Shown piece after piece: positions 8,793-16,347 of a DNA stretch of 64,000 bases. A model generated the notes under the pieces. It did not search any database. It worked only from the letters and a program-made list of their open reading frames with translations, and was not told where the DNA came from. The translations under genes were made by a program, and so were the position numbers. This DNA comes from DASPNM01 sp035626515. Its GTDB lineage: Bacteria; Bacteroidota; Bacteroidia; Chitinophagales; Chitinophagaceae. Location of the stretch: positions 186,001 to 250,000 of the forward strand of contig DASPNM010000035.1 of NCBI GenBank assembly GCA_035626515.1, read 5' to 3'. The number at the start of each line of letters is the position of its first letter. The stretch's first letter is position 1.

Positions 8793-9626
8793 ATGCCTGA
8801 GCTACGCGCAATTGCCGCCCAGATTCGCCGCGATATTGTCCGGATGGTACATGGTGCCAACAGCGGGCACCCCGGCGGTTCGCTCGGTTGTGCTGATTTT
8901 TTTACCGCTTTGTATTTCGACGTGATGCGGCACAACCCCAATTTCAATATGGACGGGCTCGGGGAGGACGTCTTCATACTTTCAAATGGCCACATTTCTC
9001 CGGTTTTCTATTCCACTCTGGCGAGATCCGGCTACTTCGATATCAAAGAACTCGCCACATTTCGCAAGATCAATTCAAGGCTTCAGGGCCATCCGGCCAC
9101 TCACGAACACCTTCCCGGCGTACGGATCGCCTCCGGGTCCCTGGGGCAGGGTATGAGCGTGGCCATCGGGGCCGCGCTGTCGAAAAAACTCAACGGTGAC
9201 AAGCACTTGGTTTATTCGCTGCACGGCGACGGGGAGCTGGACGAAGGACAGATCTGGGAAGGCATTATGTTCGCGGCACATCATAAAGTCGACAACCTGA
9301 TCTCCACCGTCGACTGGAATCACCAGCAAATTGACGGACGCATCGAGGAAGTGATGGATCACGGCGATTTGCGTCAAAAGTTTGCAGCCTTCGGATGGAC
9401 AGTACTGGAAATGAACGGGAACGACGTTGACGAAGTAGTGGCCACACTGAACCGGGCGAAATCTCTCACCGGAAACGGAAAGCCGATCGCTATCATGATG
9501 CACACCGTTATGGGGAAAGGAGTGGACTTTATGGAAAACGACCACAACTGGCACGGTGTGGCTCCGAACGACGAACAGCTGGCGCGGGCGCTTTCCCAGC
9601 TTCCCGAAACGATTGGCGATTATTGA
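8793..9626 (+). CDS. Transketolase, N-terminal subunit (split type)
   Basis: Only the thiamine-diphosphate pyrophosphate-binding half of transketolase is encoded here (277 residues): GANSGHPGGSLG, the SNGHISPVFYSTLA segment, ASGSLGQGMSVAIGAALS, HGDGELDEGQIWE and the DWNHQQIDG metal site. The pyrimidine-binding half that completes the enzyme is a separate gene in many bacteria and usually sits directly downstream; here the next gene is on the opposite strand and ends one base away. A functional pentose-phosphate transketolase therefore needs a partner subunit encoded elsewhere. The protein ends cleanly at the usual domain border, so this is a true split gene rather than a frameshift. Confidence 0.9.
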   Translation: MPELRAIAAQIRRDIVRMVHGANSGHPGGSLGCADFFTALYFDVMRHNPNFNMDGLGEDVFILSNGHISPVFYSTLARSGYFDIKELATFRKINSRLQGHPATHEHLPGVRIASGSLGQGMSVAIGAALSKKLNGDKHLVYSLHGDGELDEGQIWEGIMFAAHHKVDNLISTVDWNHQQIDGRIEEVMDHGDLRQKFAAFGWTVLEMNGNDVDEVVATLNRAKSLTGNGKPIAIMMHTVMGKGVDFMENDHNWHGVAPNDEQLARALSQLPETIGDY

Positions 9627-9627
9627 T

Positions 9628-10851
9628 TCACTCGCTCCTGAGCGAGAACTCCTGCCGCGCCGCTTTTCGCGCGGGCACCCAGGCAGCGATCAGCGCAATG
9701 ACGAAAACGGTTGCAGCCACCAGGAGAAAATCCGTCCACTTCAGCTTCACCGGAAAATAATCAATCAGAAAAGATCCGCCTTTCAGCGGGATCAGGTGAA
9801 ACTTAATCTGCAGCCAGCCGATCAGGAGCGCCAAAACCATCCCGATACCTCCACCGATCAGCGCCAGCAACAAGCCTTCGGTAAGAAAGACGCGCTGAAT
9901 GAATGAGCGGCTGGCACCCAGCGCGTGCAGCACGCTGATGTCTTTTTGCTTTTCCAGAACGAGCATCGTGAGTGCCCCGATCATGTTGAATGCTGCGACT
10001 ACGAGTATCAGGCAAAGAATGCCGTAAATGGCCCATCGTTCCAGGTTCATTACCGAATACAGACTCCGGTTTTGTTCATATTTATTCTGTACAAGGTATT
10101 CCGCCCCGAAAATCCGTTGCACCTGCTTCTTGACCTCCGCCGCAGCGGACGGGTCGGTTAGCGCGATTTCGACTCCGCCATATTCGTCGTCTGCCAGCCC
10201 GATGGAAGCTTTCACAAACCCAATATTCGTAATCCCATACTTGTTGTCGAATTCCTGCTGGATTAGAAATGCATCACTTGTGTTGATCGTGTCGTGGCGG
10301 ATATCCTCGATAGGATTCAGTTGTTCGCGCTCTCCTTTCCGCGGCAGGTAGATCTGCAGGGGAAAAATATTCTGTCCCGCCTGAATCCGGAGCGCCCCTT
10401 CCACTCCACCTCCCACGATCAGCTTTGGCACGCTGTCATTTCCCAGGTCGTAATTGCCGTAGATCAGGTGATCGGGAACTCCGCTGACATAGCGATAATT
10501 CTCGTCCACCCCTTTCAGCACGATTACCGACTGGTCTTCCCCATTTTGCAGCAGTGCTTTTTCCTCCACCACGAGTGAAAAGTTCCGCACATCCCCGAGC
10601 CCCCGAAGCTGGTCGAGCTGCTGCGCCGATACGCGCATTGTTTTACCCACCGAAGGAGAAACGCGGATGTCGGTGTAAAAAGACGAATAAAGAGACTTTA
10701 CCAGCCCTTCGAATCCGTTGAAAACGCTCAGTACCAGGATCAGTGCGCTCGTGCCGATCACCATAGCGGCGATGCTAACCCAGGCGATCACATTGATGGC
10801 GTTGGTGGACTTTTTCGCCCTGAAATAGCGCCAGGCAAAAAGAAAGTTCAA
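9628..10851 (-). CDS. FtsX-like ABC permease of LolC/LolE type
   Basis: Inner-membrane permease of 407 residues with the MacB/LolCE plan: one helix near residues 20-45, a large periplasmic domain, then three helices (about 275-300, 325-350, 370-395). N-terminal FLFAWRYFRAKKSTNAINVIAWVS and C-terminal AAWVPARKAARQEFSLRSE are typical of LolC/E, which extract lipoproteins from the inner membrane for transfer to LolA. No LolD ATPase gene is near. It is 31 bases downstream of rbfA on the same strand, forming an rbfA-lolC/E pair. It converges with the transketolase gene. Confidence 0.88.
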   Translation of the reverse strand: MNFLFAWRYFRAKKSTNAINVIAWVSIAAMVIGTSALILVLSVFNGFEGLVKSLYSSFYTDIRVSPSVGKTMRVSAQQLDQLRGLGDVRNFSLVVEEKALLQNGEDQSVIVLKGVDENYRYVSGVPDHLIYGNYDLGNDSVPKLIVGGGVEGALRIQAGQNIFPLQIYLPRKGEREQLNPIEDIRHDTINTSDAFLIQQEFDNKYGITNIGFVKASIGLADDEYGGVEIALTDPSAAAEVKKQVQRIFGAEYLVQNKYEQNRSLYSVMNLERWAIYGILCLILVVAAFNMIGALTMLVLEKQKDISVLHALGASRSFIQRVFLTEGLLLALIGGGIGMVLALLIGWLQIKFHLIPLKGGSFLIDYFPVKLKWTDFLLVAATVFVIALIAAWVPARKAARQEFSLRSE

Positions 10852-10882
10852 CGGAAAGTTTTTATGGTTGAAAAGGTGGAAA

Positions 10883-11257
10883 TTATTCTTCGCCCTGGTC
10901 CCGGCGCTCTTCTTCGATTTTACGGAACAGCTCTTCCATTTTGAACACGTGGTCCAGCGTATCGTCCTGGAAAAATTTCAGCACCGGGATGCTGCGCAAC
11001 TGGTGCCGCACACGGCCTGCGAGCGCTTTCTTGATCTCTCCTGCGCGCTCATCGATTGCACGAAGGGCGCGGGCGGGGTCGGACACCTGGAAGAAGCTCA
11101 GATAAAACCGGGCTTCGAGAAGGTCGGGAGTAACTTTCACCGTAGAAATAGAAACCATTCCCCCGTTGATCATGTTCAGGCCCAGCCGCTGGAAGATAAT
11201 GTTCATCTCTTCGTTCAGCAATCCGGCGATCTGTTTTTGTCTTTTCCCTTCTTCCAT
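10883..11257 (-). CDS. rbfA: Ribosome-binding factor A
   Basis: RbfA binds the 30S subunit late in assembly and helps 16S rRNA 5'-end maturation. The 124-residue protein has the KH-like fold pattern with the N-terminal RQKQIAGLLNEEMNIIFQR helix, the VTPDLLEARFYLSFF strand, and LRSIPVLKFFQDDTLDHVFKMEELF at the end, all diagnostic. Divergent from the MsbA-like gene across 85 bases and followed by the LolC/E-type permease gene. Confidence 0.93.
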   Translation of the reverse strand: MEEGKRQKQIAGLLNEEMNIIFQRLGLNMINGGMVSISTVKVTPDLLEARFYLSFFQVSDPARALRAIDERAGEIKKALAGRVRHQLRSIPVLKFFQDDTLDHVFKMEELFRKIEEERRDQGEE

Positions 11258-11342
11258 ACGACGACTATTATTCCCGCTCGCAACTGACCGGCCGGGACGG
11301 GGTAAAATTACTTACTTTGCCCGTTCAAAATCCTCTCCATCA

Positions 11343-13163
11343 ATGAAGAGATACGCGCGGATCTTCAAATACCTCGCAGATTTCAAAGGGAAGATCCTGC
11401 TCTATTTTCTCTGCGTGCTTCTCTCCATTGCGTTCTCCATCTTTTCGCTGGGCATGCTCGCCCCTTTCTTCGATCTTATTTTCAAACAGGATGCCGCAAA
11501 GCTTGCCGAACAAAAAAGAAATCCGGTTTTCCGCGAGATCAACGAGATCATGCTGCAGCAGGTAGACGCTCCCGGCGCCTTCGGCGGACCACTTGGGGTT
11601 CTGGGATTGCTTTGCATCATCATCGTGGCAGCGATCTTTTTCAAAAATCTCTTTCTTTATCTTTCGTACTACGTGCTCAACCCGGTGAAAAACCGGATCG
11701 TCAACCGGTTGCGCCTCGAGCTCTACAACAAGATGCTCCACCTGCCTATCGGGTATTTCACCGAAAGAAGAAAAGGTGATCTCATCAGCCGGATCACCCA
11801 CGACGTGAACGAGGTGGAGAGTTCGGTAGTGAGCGCACTGGAAGGCTGGGTTCGCGACCCGATGACCATCGTCCTGAATTTCGCGGTGCTGTTTTATATC
11901 AGCCCGCAGCTTACGTTTTTCATCCTGCTTTCGCTTCCGGTTATCGGCTTCGTCATCGGAAGGGTAACGCGGCGGTTGAAGCGGCAGTCGGGCGAGGTAG
12001 CGGAAAAGCTGGGAGAATCCGTGTCGGTGCTCGACGAAACCCTCAGCGGACTGCGCGTGATCAAAGCTTTCAACCTGGAGCAGGTGCTGAAACAGCGTTT
12101 CTTTCGGGTGAACGACCAGCTCCTGACGACGAAAAACCGGATGGGATTTCGCCGCGACCTGGCATCCCCGCTGTCGGAATTCATGGGGGTGGTGGTCTTT
12201 GCCGCGATCCTATGGTTTGGAGGCAGGCTGATCCTGCGCCGCGACATCGCCCTCGAGCCTTCCGATTTCCTCGCATACCTCGCCTTGTTCTATAATATCA
12301 TCAGCCCCGTCAAGGCCCTTTCGACATCGTTCAGCAACATGCAAAAAGGCAGCGCGGCGATCGGCCGCATTGAGGAACTGCTCCGGACGGAAAATACCGT
12401 GGATGATAATCCCGGAGGTATTAAGATCACCTCGTTCAGCGACCGCATCGAATTCCGCGACGTCTGTTTCGCTTACGACGGCCACCTTGTTCTGGATCAC
12501 ATCAACCTTACGATCGAAAAGGGAAAGACCATTGCGCTGGTGGGCGCTTCGGGCGCGGGGAAATCCACGCTCGCCGACCTGATCCCCCGGTTTCATGATG
12601 TCACGTCGGGGGAGCTGCTCATCGACGGAAAGAATATCCGGGACTATTCGCTGCAGTCGCTCCGCAACCTGATGAGCATCGTGACACAGGAGCCTATCCT
12701 GTTCAATGATACGATCGCGGCCAACATCCGGCTGGGCAAACAGCAGGCGACCGATGAAGAAGTGAAAGAAGCAGCCCACGTGGCGAACGCTCACAGCTTC
12801 ATCACGCACAAGGAAAATTCGTATGAGAGCAACATCGGCGACCGGGGCATGCGGCTCAGCGGAGGGGAACGCCAGCGACTCACTATCGCGAGAGCCGTTG
12901 TAAAGAATCCGCCCATTCTCATCCTTGATGAAGCTACCTCTTCCCTGGATACGGAAAGCGAACGGCTGGTCCAGGACGCGATCAATGCGATGATGCAGAA
13001 CCGCACGAGCATCGTCATCGCGCACCGGCTGAGTACAATCCGGCATGCGGACGAAATCATTGTGCTGCAGAAGGGAAAGATCGTTGAGCGCGGCACCCAT
13101 GCGGAACTGATCGGACGCGACGGTTATTACCGAAAGCTTGTGGAAATGCAGGAGGTGAAGTGA
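11343..13163 (+). CDS. MsbA-like ABC exporter (fused membrane and ATPase domains)
   Basis: A half-transporter of 606 residues that should act as a homodimer in the inner membrane. Six membrane helices fill residues 1-330; the ATPase domain follows with Walker A GASGAGKST, Q-loop VTQEPILF, signature LSGGERQR, Walker B ILILDEATSSLD and the H-loop AHRLSTI. Close relatives in Bacteroidota are annotated as lipid A/phospholipid flippase MsbA or multidrug exporter; no neighbour decides between these. The frame is open upstream to 11166, but that stretch overlaps rbfA antisense, and MKRYARIFKYL at 11343 is the natural start. Confidence 0.9.
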   Translation: MKRYARIFKYLADFKGKILLYFLCVLLSIAFSIFSLGMLAPFFDLIFKQDAAKLAEQKRNPVFREINEIMLQQVDAPGAFGGPLGVLGLLCIIIVAAIFFKNLFLYLSYYVLNPVKNRIVNRLRLELYNKMLHLPIGYFTERRKGDLISRITHDVNEVESSVVSALEGWVRDPMTIVLNFAVLFYISPQLTFFILLSLPVIGFVIGRVTRRLKRQSGEVAEKLGESVSVLDETLSGLRVIKAFNLEQVLKQRFFRVNDQLLTTKNRMGFRRDLASPLSEFMGVVVFAAILWFGGRLILRRDIALEPSDFLAYLALFYNIISPVKALSTSFSNMQKGSAAIGRIEELLRTENTVDDNPGGIKITSFSDRIEFRDVCFAYDGHLVLDHINLTIEKGKTIALVGASGAGKSTLADLIPRFHDVTSGELLIDGKNIRDYSLQSLRNLMSIVTQEPILFNDTIAANIRLGKQQATDEEVKEAAHVANAHSFITHKENSYESNIGDRGMRLSGGERQRLTIARAVVKNPPILILDEATSSLDTESERLVQDAINAMMQNRTSIVIAHRLSTIRHADEIIVLQKGKIVERGTHAELIGRDGYYRKLVEMQEVK

Positions 13164-13537
13164 GGGGTGAGGGGTGAGAGGTGCGGGGTGCGAGGTGGGA
13201 TGTGGGATATGGGTGATTCACAACCCTAACCCTAAACAAATGGCACGGGGCACGGGGTGCGGGGTGCGAGGTGGGATGTGGGATATGGGTGATGCACAAC
13301 CCTAACCCTAAAAAAATGGCACGGGGCAGGGGTGCGGGGTGCGAGGTGGGATGTGGGATATGGGTGATGCACAACCCTAACCGAAAACAAATGGCACGAG
13401 GCACGGGGTGCGGGGTGCGGGGTGCGATGTGGGTCGCGATGGCTATCAGCACGGATTGTCATGCTGAGCTTGTCGAAGCATGAGATGTGAGGTGTGAGAT
13501 GTGAGATGTAATTCGACTCCCGGCTCCACACTCCCGA
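13164..13537. repeat. Repeat-filled spacer: three and a half tandem 75/76-bp units plus a hairpin repeat
   Basis: No gene is seen in this 374-base gap. From 13181 to about 13435 there are three full units and a partial fourth, starting at 13181, 13257, 13332 and 13408. Each begins gtgcggggtgcgaggtggga and contains the telomere-like run aaccctaaccctaaa followed by aatggcacgg. Units differ by only a few bases. After it come a copy of the gagcttgtcgaag hairpin repeat (13459-13485), a gtgagatgtgagatgt tract and an actcccgactac tail. The open reading frames across it, in several frames, are products of the repeat. Confidence 0.9.
13459..13485. repeat. Hairpin repeat, GAGCYTGTCGAAG family, copy 1
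   Basis: tcatgct and agcatga form a 7-bp stem around the core gagcttgtcga. The same core occurs in the two 41-base copies near 14.85 kb, but with a different stem sequence, meaning the stem has changed on both arms. Confidence 0.75.
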
Positions 13538-14677
13538 CTACTTAAAGATCTCCCTGCTGATCACCAGCTTTTGGATTTCGGAAGTGCCTTCCCCAATGGT
13601 GCAGAGCTTTGCGTCGCGGTAAAACTTTTCCACGGGGAAATCTTTCGTGTAGCCGTATCCCCCAAAAATCTGAACTGCATCGTTCGCCACTTTCACCGCC
13701 ACCTCACTGGCAAAATATTTGGCCATCGCGGCTTCGAGCGTTGCCGGAGCTCCCTGGTTACGCAGCTCGCAGGCTTTGAGTGTCAGGAGCTCGGCCGCCT
13801 GGATCTCTGTCACCATGTCGGCCAGCTTGAAAGAAACTCCCTGGAAATTCGAAATGGGCTGATCGAACTGGTGCCGCTCCTGTGAGTACTTTCTCGCTGC
13901 TTCGTAGGCGCCTTTGGCAATACCCAGTGCAAGCGAAGCAATGGATACACGTCCGCCATCGAGTACTTTCATGGCCTGCCGGAAACCTTCCCCGATCCCG
14001 CCGATACGGTTAGTGTCCGCTATGCGGCAGTTTTGAAAAATCATTTCGGCGGTCTCGCTGGCGCGCATCCCCAGCTTGTTTTCTTTTTTCCCACCGGAAA
14101 ATCCCGCCGTGCCTTTCTCCACGATGAAGGCCGTCGAGTTGTTGCGCGTGCGCGGCTCGCCGGTGCGGCAGATCACCACTGCCAGATCGCAACTTCTCCC
14201 GTGCGTAATCCAGTTCTTTGTACCGTTCAGGATCCATTCGTTGCCTTCCTGTATGGCCGTGCAGCGCATGTTCCCTGCGTCGCTGCCGGTGTTCGGCTCT
14301 GTGAGACCCCAGGCGCCGAGCCATTCTCCCGATGCAAGCCTGGGCAGGTACTTTTGTTTTTGTCCTTCGTTGGCGAATGCGAGAATATGCCCGGTGCAAA
14401 GTGAGTTGTGTGCGGCAAGACTAAGTCCGATCGATCCGCATACGCTGGAGATTTCTTCGATCACGGCTTTGTATTCAAAGTAGCCGAGCCCCGCGCCACC
14501 GTATTGCTCGGGTACCAGGACGCCCATCAGGCCGAGCTTTCCCATTTCCCGAAACAATTCCACCGGAAATTCCTGTTTTTCGTCCCATTGCATCACATGC
14601 GGCCGGATGTGCTGCTTCGCAAAATCCCGAGCCACCTGGGCCACCTGATCCGTCAGCTCTGAAGTCTGGAAATTCAT
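13538..14677 (-). CDS. Acyl-CoA dehydrogenase
   Basis: FAD enzyme of 379 residues that introduces the alpha-beta double bond into acyl-CoA thioesters and passes electrons to ETF. Domain order is normal: N-terminal helices, the mid beta domain with WGLTEPNTGSDAGNM (FAD and substrate contacts), and the C-terminal helices with QIFGGYGYTKDFPVEKFYRDAK and the IGEGTSEIQK segment that holds the catalytic glutamate of the short/medium-chain branch. Chain-length preference cannot be read. The start at 14677 (MNFQTSEL) is used; 18 unsupported codons lie upstream in frame. It is isolated between two repeat-bearing spacers. Confidence 0.93.
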   Translation of the reverse strand: MNFQTSELTDQVAQVARDFAKQHIRPHVMQWDEKQEFPVELFREMGKLGLMGVLVPEQYGGAGLGYFEYKAVIEEISSVCGSIGLSLAAHNSLCTGHILAFANEGQKQKYLPRLASGEWLGAWGLTEPNTGSDAGNMRCTAIQEGNEWILNGTKNWITHGRSCDLAVVICRTGEPRTRNNSTAFIVEKGTAGFSGGKKENKLGMRASETAEMIFQNCRIADTNRIGGIGEGFRQAMKVLDGGRVSIASLALGIAKGAYEAARKYSQERHQFDQPISNFQGVSFKLADMVTEIQAAELLTLKACELRNQGAPATLEAAMAKYFASEVAVKVANDAVQIFGGYGYTKDFPVEKFYRDAKLCTIGEGTSEIQKLVISREIFK

Positions 14678-14827
14678 ACACTCATCAGGATAAGGGACGC
14701 AAGTTAGGGAAAACAACGGACGTGCTAACAAGTGTTAGCAACGAGTATTGAACATCGAACATCAAACGTCGAAGTGGAGGCCAGGAACGATGAGTAATGA
14801 GTGATGACCGGGGCGGACCCATTTTCT

Positions 14828-14868
14828 GTCACCCTGAGCCTGTCGAAGGGAGCCTGTCGAAAGGTGAC
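14828..14868. repeat. Hairpin repeat, GAGCYTGTCGAAG family, copy 2
   Basis: A 41-base element opening gtcaccctgagcctgtcgaa and closing with gtgac. It equals copy 3 except for one base in the closing arm. Confidence 0.8.
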
Positions 14869-14880
14869 GTTACATTTTCT

Positions 14881-14921
14881 GTCACCCTGAGCCTGTCGAA
14901 GGGAGCCTGTCGAAGGGTGAC
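14881..14921. repeat. Hairpin repeat, GAGCYTGTCGAAG family, copy 3
   Basis: gtcaccct and agggtgac make a perfect 8-bp stem; the core gagcctgtcgaag occurs twice inside. It follows copy 2 at a 53-base period, with the shared leader cattttct. Confidence 0.8.
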
Positions 14922-14972
14922 GGTTACGAGAACTCTTCGTTAAGCTAAACCCTACACGCTAAACTCTCAACT

Positions 14973-15049
14973 GTCACGGGAGCCCGACGAATTTGCGAAG
15001 TGAATTGTCGGGATGCCGACCGCAGCGTAGCCACACGGGGTCGGGTGAC
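14973..15049. repeat. Nested inverted repeat with CCCGAC...GTCGGG stem
   Basis: cccgac (14983-14988) can pair with gtcggg at 15007-15012, with aatt also pairing, or in a larger fold gtcac plus cccgac can pair with gtcgggtgac at 15040-15049. The inner part, up to gtcgggatgccg, recurs at 53612-53647. Confidence 0.7.
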
Positions 15050-15189
15050 CTAGTATGATGATTTCCACGCAAAGAGGCAAAGACGCAAAATGCTTTTTTT
15101 GCATCTTATTCACTCCGTGTGCTCGAAGCAGTTGGGATCTTTCACAACCTTCAACTCTTCAACTACTTTCAACTACCCTCAACCACCTT

Positions 15190-15978
15190 TTAACAAGCTT
15201 CCCCCATCTCCAGCACCAACCCATCATACCCTAAGTGAATCCCCTCCGGAAGCTCGGCATCGACCTCAGCGTGCTTTCCCATCTGGTGGGAAAGATGGGT
15301 AAAATAAGCTTCCGGGACTTCCAGCTCGCGGACCAAAGCGATCGCTTCCTCCAGATTGAAATGAGAGATGTGCCGTTGCTTGCGCAGCGCGTTCAACACC
15401 AGGATACGGCTGCCACGAATCTTTTCTTTCTCGGGTTCATCAATCCGGTTGGCGTCCGTGATGTACGTGAATGCCCCGAACCGAAAACCGAGCACCGGCA
15501 TTTTCAGGTGCCAGGCAAGAATAGGAATAATCGGGATGTCGCCCACCTGGAACGGTTCGAGCGTAATCGTATTCAGCTCGAGCTCGGGGATCCCCGGGTA
15601 TTTCGTGTCGGTGAAAGCATAATAAAAATCTCTTCTCAGCGCTTCCTCCGTCAGTGAATCCGCGTAAACGGGCATGGGACGCCTTGAAAAAAAATTAAAC
15701 GCCCGGATATCGTCGAGCCCCGCGAGGTGATCTTTGTGCGGATGAGTAAAAACCACCGCATCCAGCCGCTTCACTTTTTCACGCAGCATCTGGTACCGAA
15801 AATCAGGGCCGGTATCCACCACGAGGGTGGTTGCGCCGGACTCGACCAGTATACTGGAACGGAGACGGTTGTCCTTAGGGTCCTGCGAAACACAGACCGG
15901 GCAGTCGCAGCCGATCATCGGCACCCCGCTGCTGGTACCGCTGCCGAGAAAGGTGATCCGGAGAGCAGGACAGGTCAC
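15190..15978 (-). CDS. MBL-fold metallo-hydrolase, PhnP-like phosphodiesterase family
   Basis: A 262-residue metallo-beta-lactamase-fold enzyme. The opening ITFLGSGTSSGVPMIGCDCPVC matches PhnP (5-phosphoribosyl 1,2-cyclic phosphodiesterase), whose extra zinc is held by this cysteine-rich loop; the metal motif THPHKDHLAGLDD follows at about residue 78, with DTGPDFRYQML before it and YITDAN and FTHLSHQMGKH later. No phosphonate genes are nearby, so the substrate may be another cyclic phosphodiester. The start is GTG at 15978; no in-frame ATG precedes the conserved region. The downstream partner (16022-16288) lies upstream in transcription order and may be cotranscribed. Confidence 0.87.
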   Translation of the reverse strand: MTCPALRITFLGSGTSSGVPMIGCDCPVCVSQDPKDNRLRSSILVESGATTLVVDTGPDFRYQMLREKVKRLDAVVFTHPHKDHLAGLDDIRAFNFFSRRPMPVYADSLTEEALRRDFYYAFTDTKYPGIPELELNTITLEPFQVGDIPIIPILAWHLKMPVLGFRFGAFTYITDANRIDEPEKEKIRGSRILVLNALRKQRHISHFNLEEAIALVRELEVPEAYFTHLSHQMGKHAEVDAELPEGIHLGYDGLVLEMGEAC

Positions 15979-16021
15979 GAAGTAAAGTTAGGAGGGAATT
16001 CCTGAGCGCGATGAGCGCAGA

Positions 16022-16288
16022 CTATACCTTAAGCCTCGACACGACGTTCAGGTAAAGTTGTTTCGATTCTTCCGGGAGGCCGTCGGTATCGATGTGCAGC
16101 TGCGGAATCAGGTCGAGCAACGTATTGATCCTCCCTTCCGTCTGCAGGAACTTGTTCAGCACGACTACCTTCTTTTCTTCGAGAATGCAATACCCGCTCT
16201 GGAAATTGCCCCTCTCGTAACGAAGCAGGTACCCCGCTTCCTTTACCAGGTTGTCGAGCTTGTCGAGGGTGGACTGATTGTATTTCAT
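16022..16288 (-). CDS. Small conserved-looking protein, function unknown
   Basis: An 88-residue acidic/neutral soluble protein with no signal peptide or membrane segment. Pattern: an N-terminal helix (TLDKLDNLVKEAGY), then strands LLRYERGNF, SGYCILEEKKVVVLNKF, and a C-terminal helix. The YERGNFxSGYCxLxxxKVVVLNKF core looks like a family I have seen in Bacteroidota genomes as a hypothetical protein, but no role is known. A good -7 box stands ten bases before its ATG. It sits between porX and the PhnP-like gene, all on the minus strand; 59 bases separate it from porX. Confidence 0.75.
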   Translation of the reverse strand: MKYNQSTLDKLDNLVKEAGYLLRYERGNFQSGYCILEEKKVVVLNKFLQTEGRINTLLDLIPQLHIDTDGLPEESKQLYLNVVSRLKV

Positions 16289-16298
16289 ATGCGTTTAA

Positions 16299-16306
16299 CA
16301 AAAATA
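16299..16306 (-). promoter_or_regulatory. Bacteroidota -7 box for the 88-residue protein
   Basis: TATTTTTG on the minus strand, ten bases before the ATG at 16288; leader of about six bases predicted. Confidence 0.45.
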
Positions 16307-16347
16307 AATCTCTCCAGCCCGCGCCTGTCAATTATTTTCCACAAAAG

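Larger units (their letters stand above)
14678..15189. other. Non-coding spacer built of several unrelated repeats
   Basis: A 512-base gap without a credible gene. In order it holds a tgaacatcgaacatcaaacgtcg tract, two 53-base direct repeats with the GAGCCTGTCGAAG hairpin, an aaccctacacgctaaactc stretch, a CCCGAC/GTCGGG hairpin region (14973-15049), a cacgcaaagaggcaaagacgcaaaa tract, and a pyrimidine-rich ttcaactcttcaactac run. The short open frame at 15090-15302 overlaps the PhnP-like gene antisense and looks random. Confidence 0.8.

Noticed and set aside
13221..13311. Telomere or linear chromosome end signal (aaccctaaccctaaa)
   Set aside because: It is an internal part of the tandem unit, flanked on both sides by ordinary genes.
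13181..13435. CRISPR array
   Set aside because: The units are 75/76 bases of near-identical sequence with no variable spacers and no cas genes nearby.
13057..13452. Minus-strand frame with repeated HPTSHPAPR peptides
   Set aside because: It is the translation of the 75-bp DNA repeat; similar peptides appear in other frames because of the low complexity, and there is no start signal or homologue-like pattern.
15090..15302. Plus-strand frame of 70 residues
   Set aside because: It overlaps the end of the PhnP-like gene on the other strand and its start lies in a low-complexity repeat spacer.
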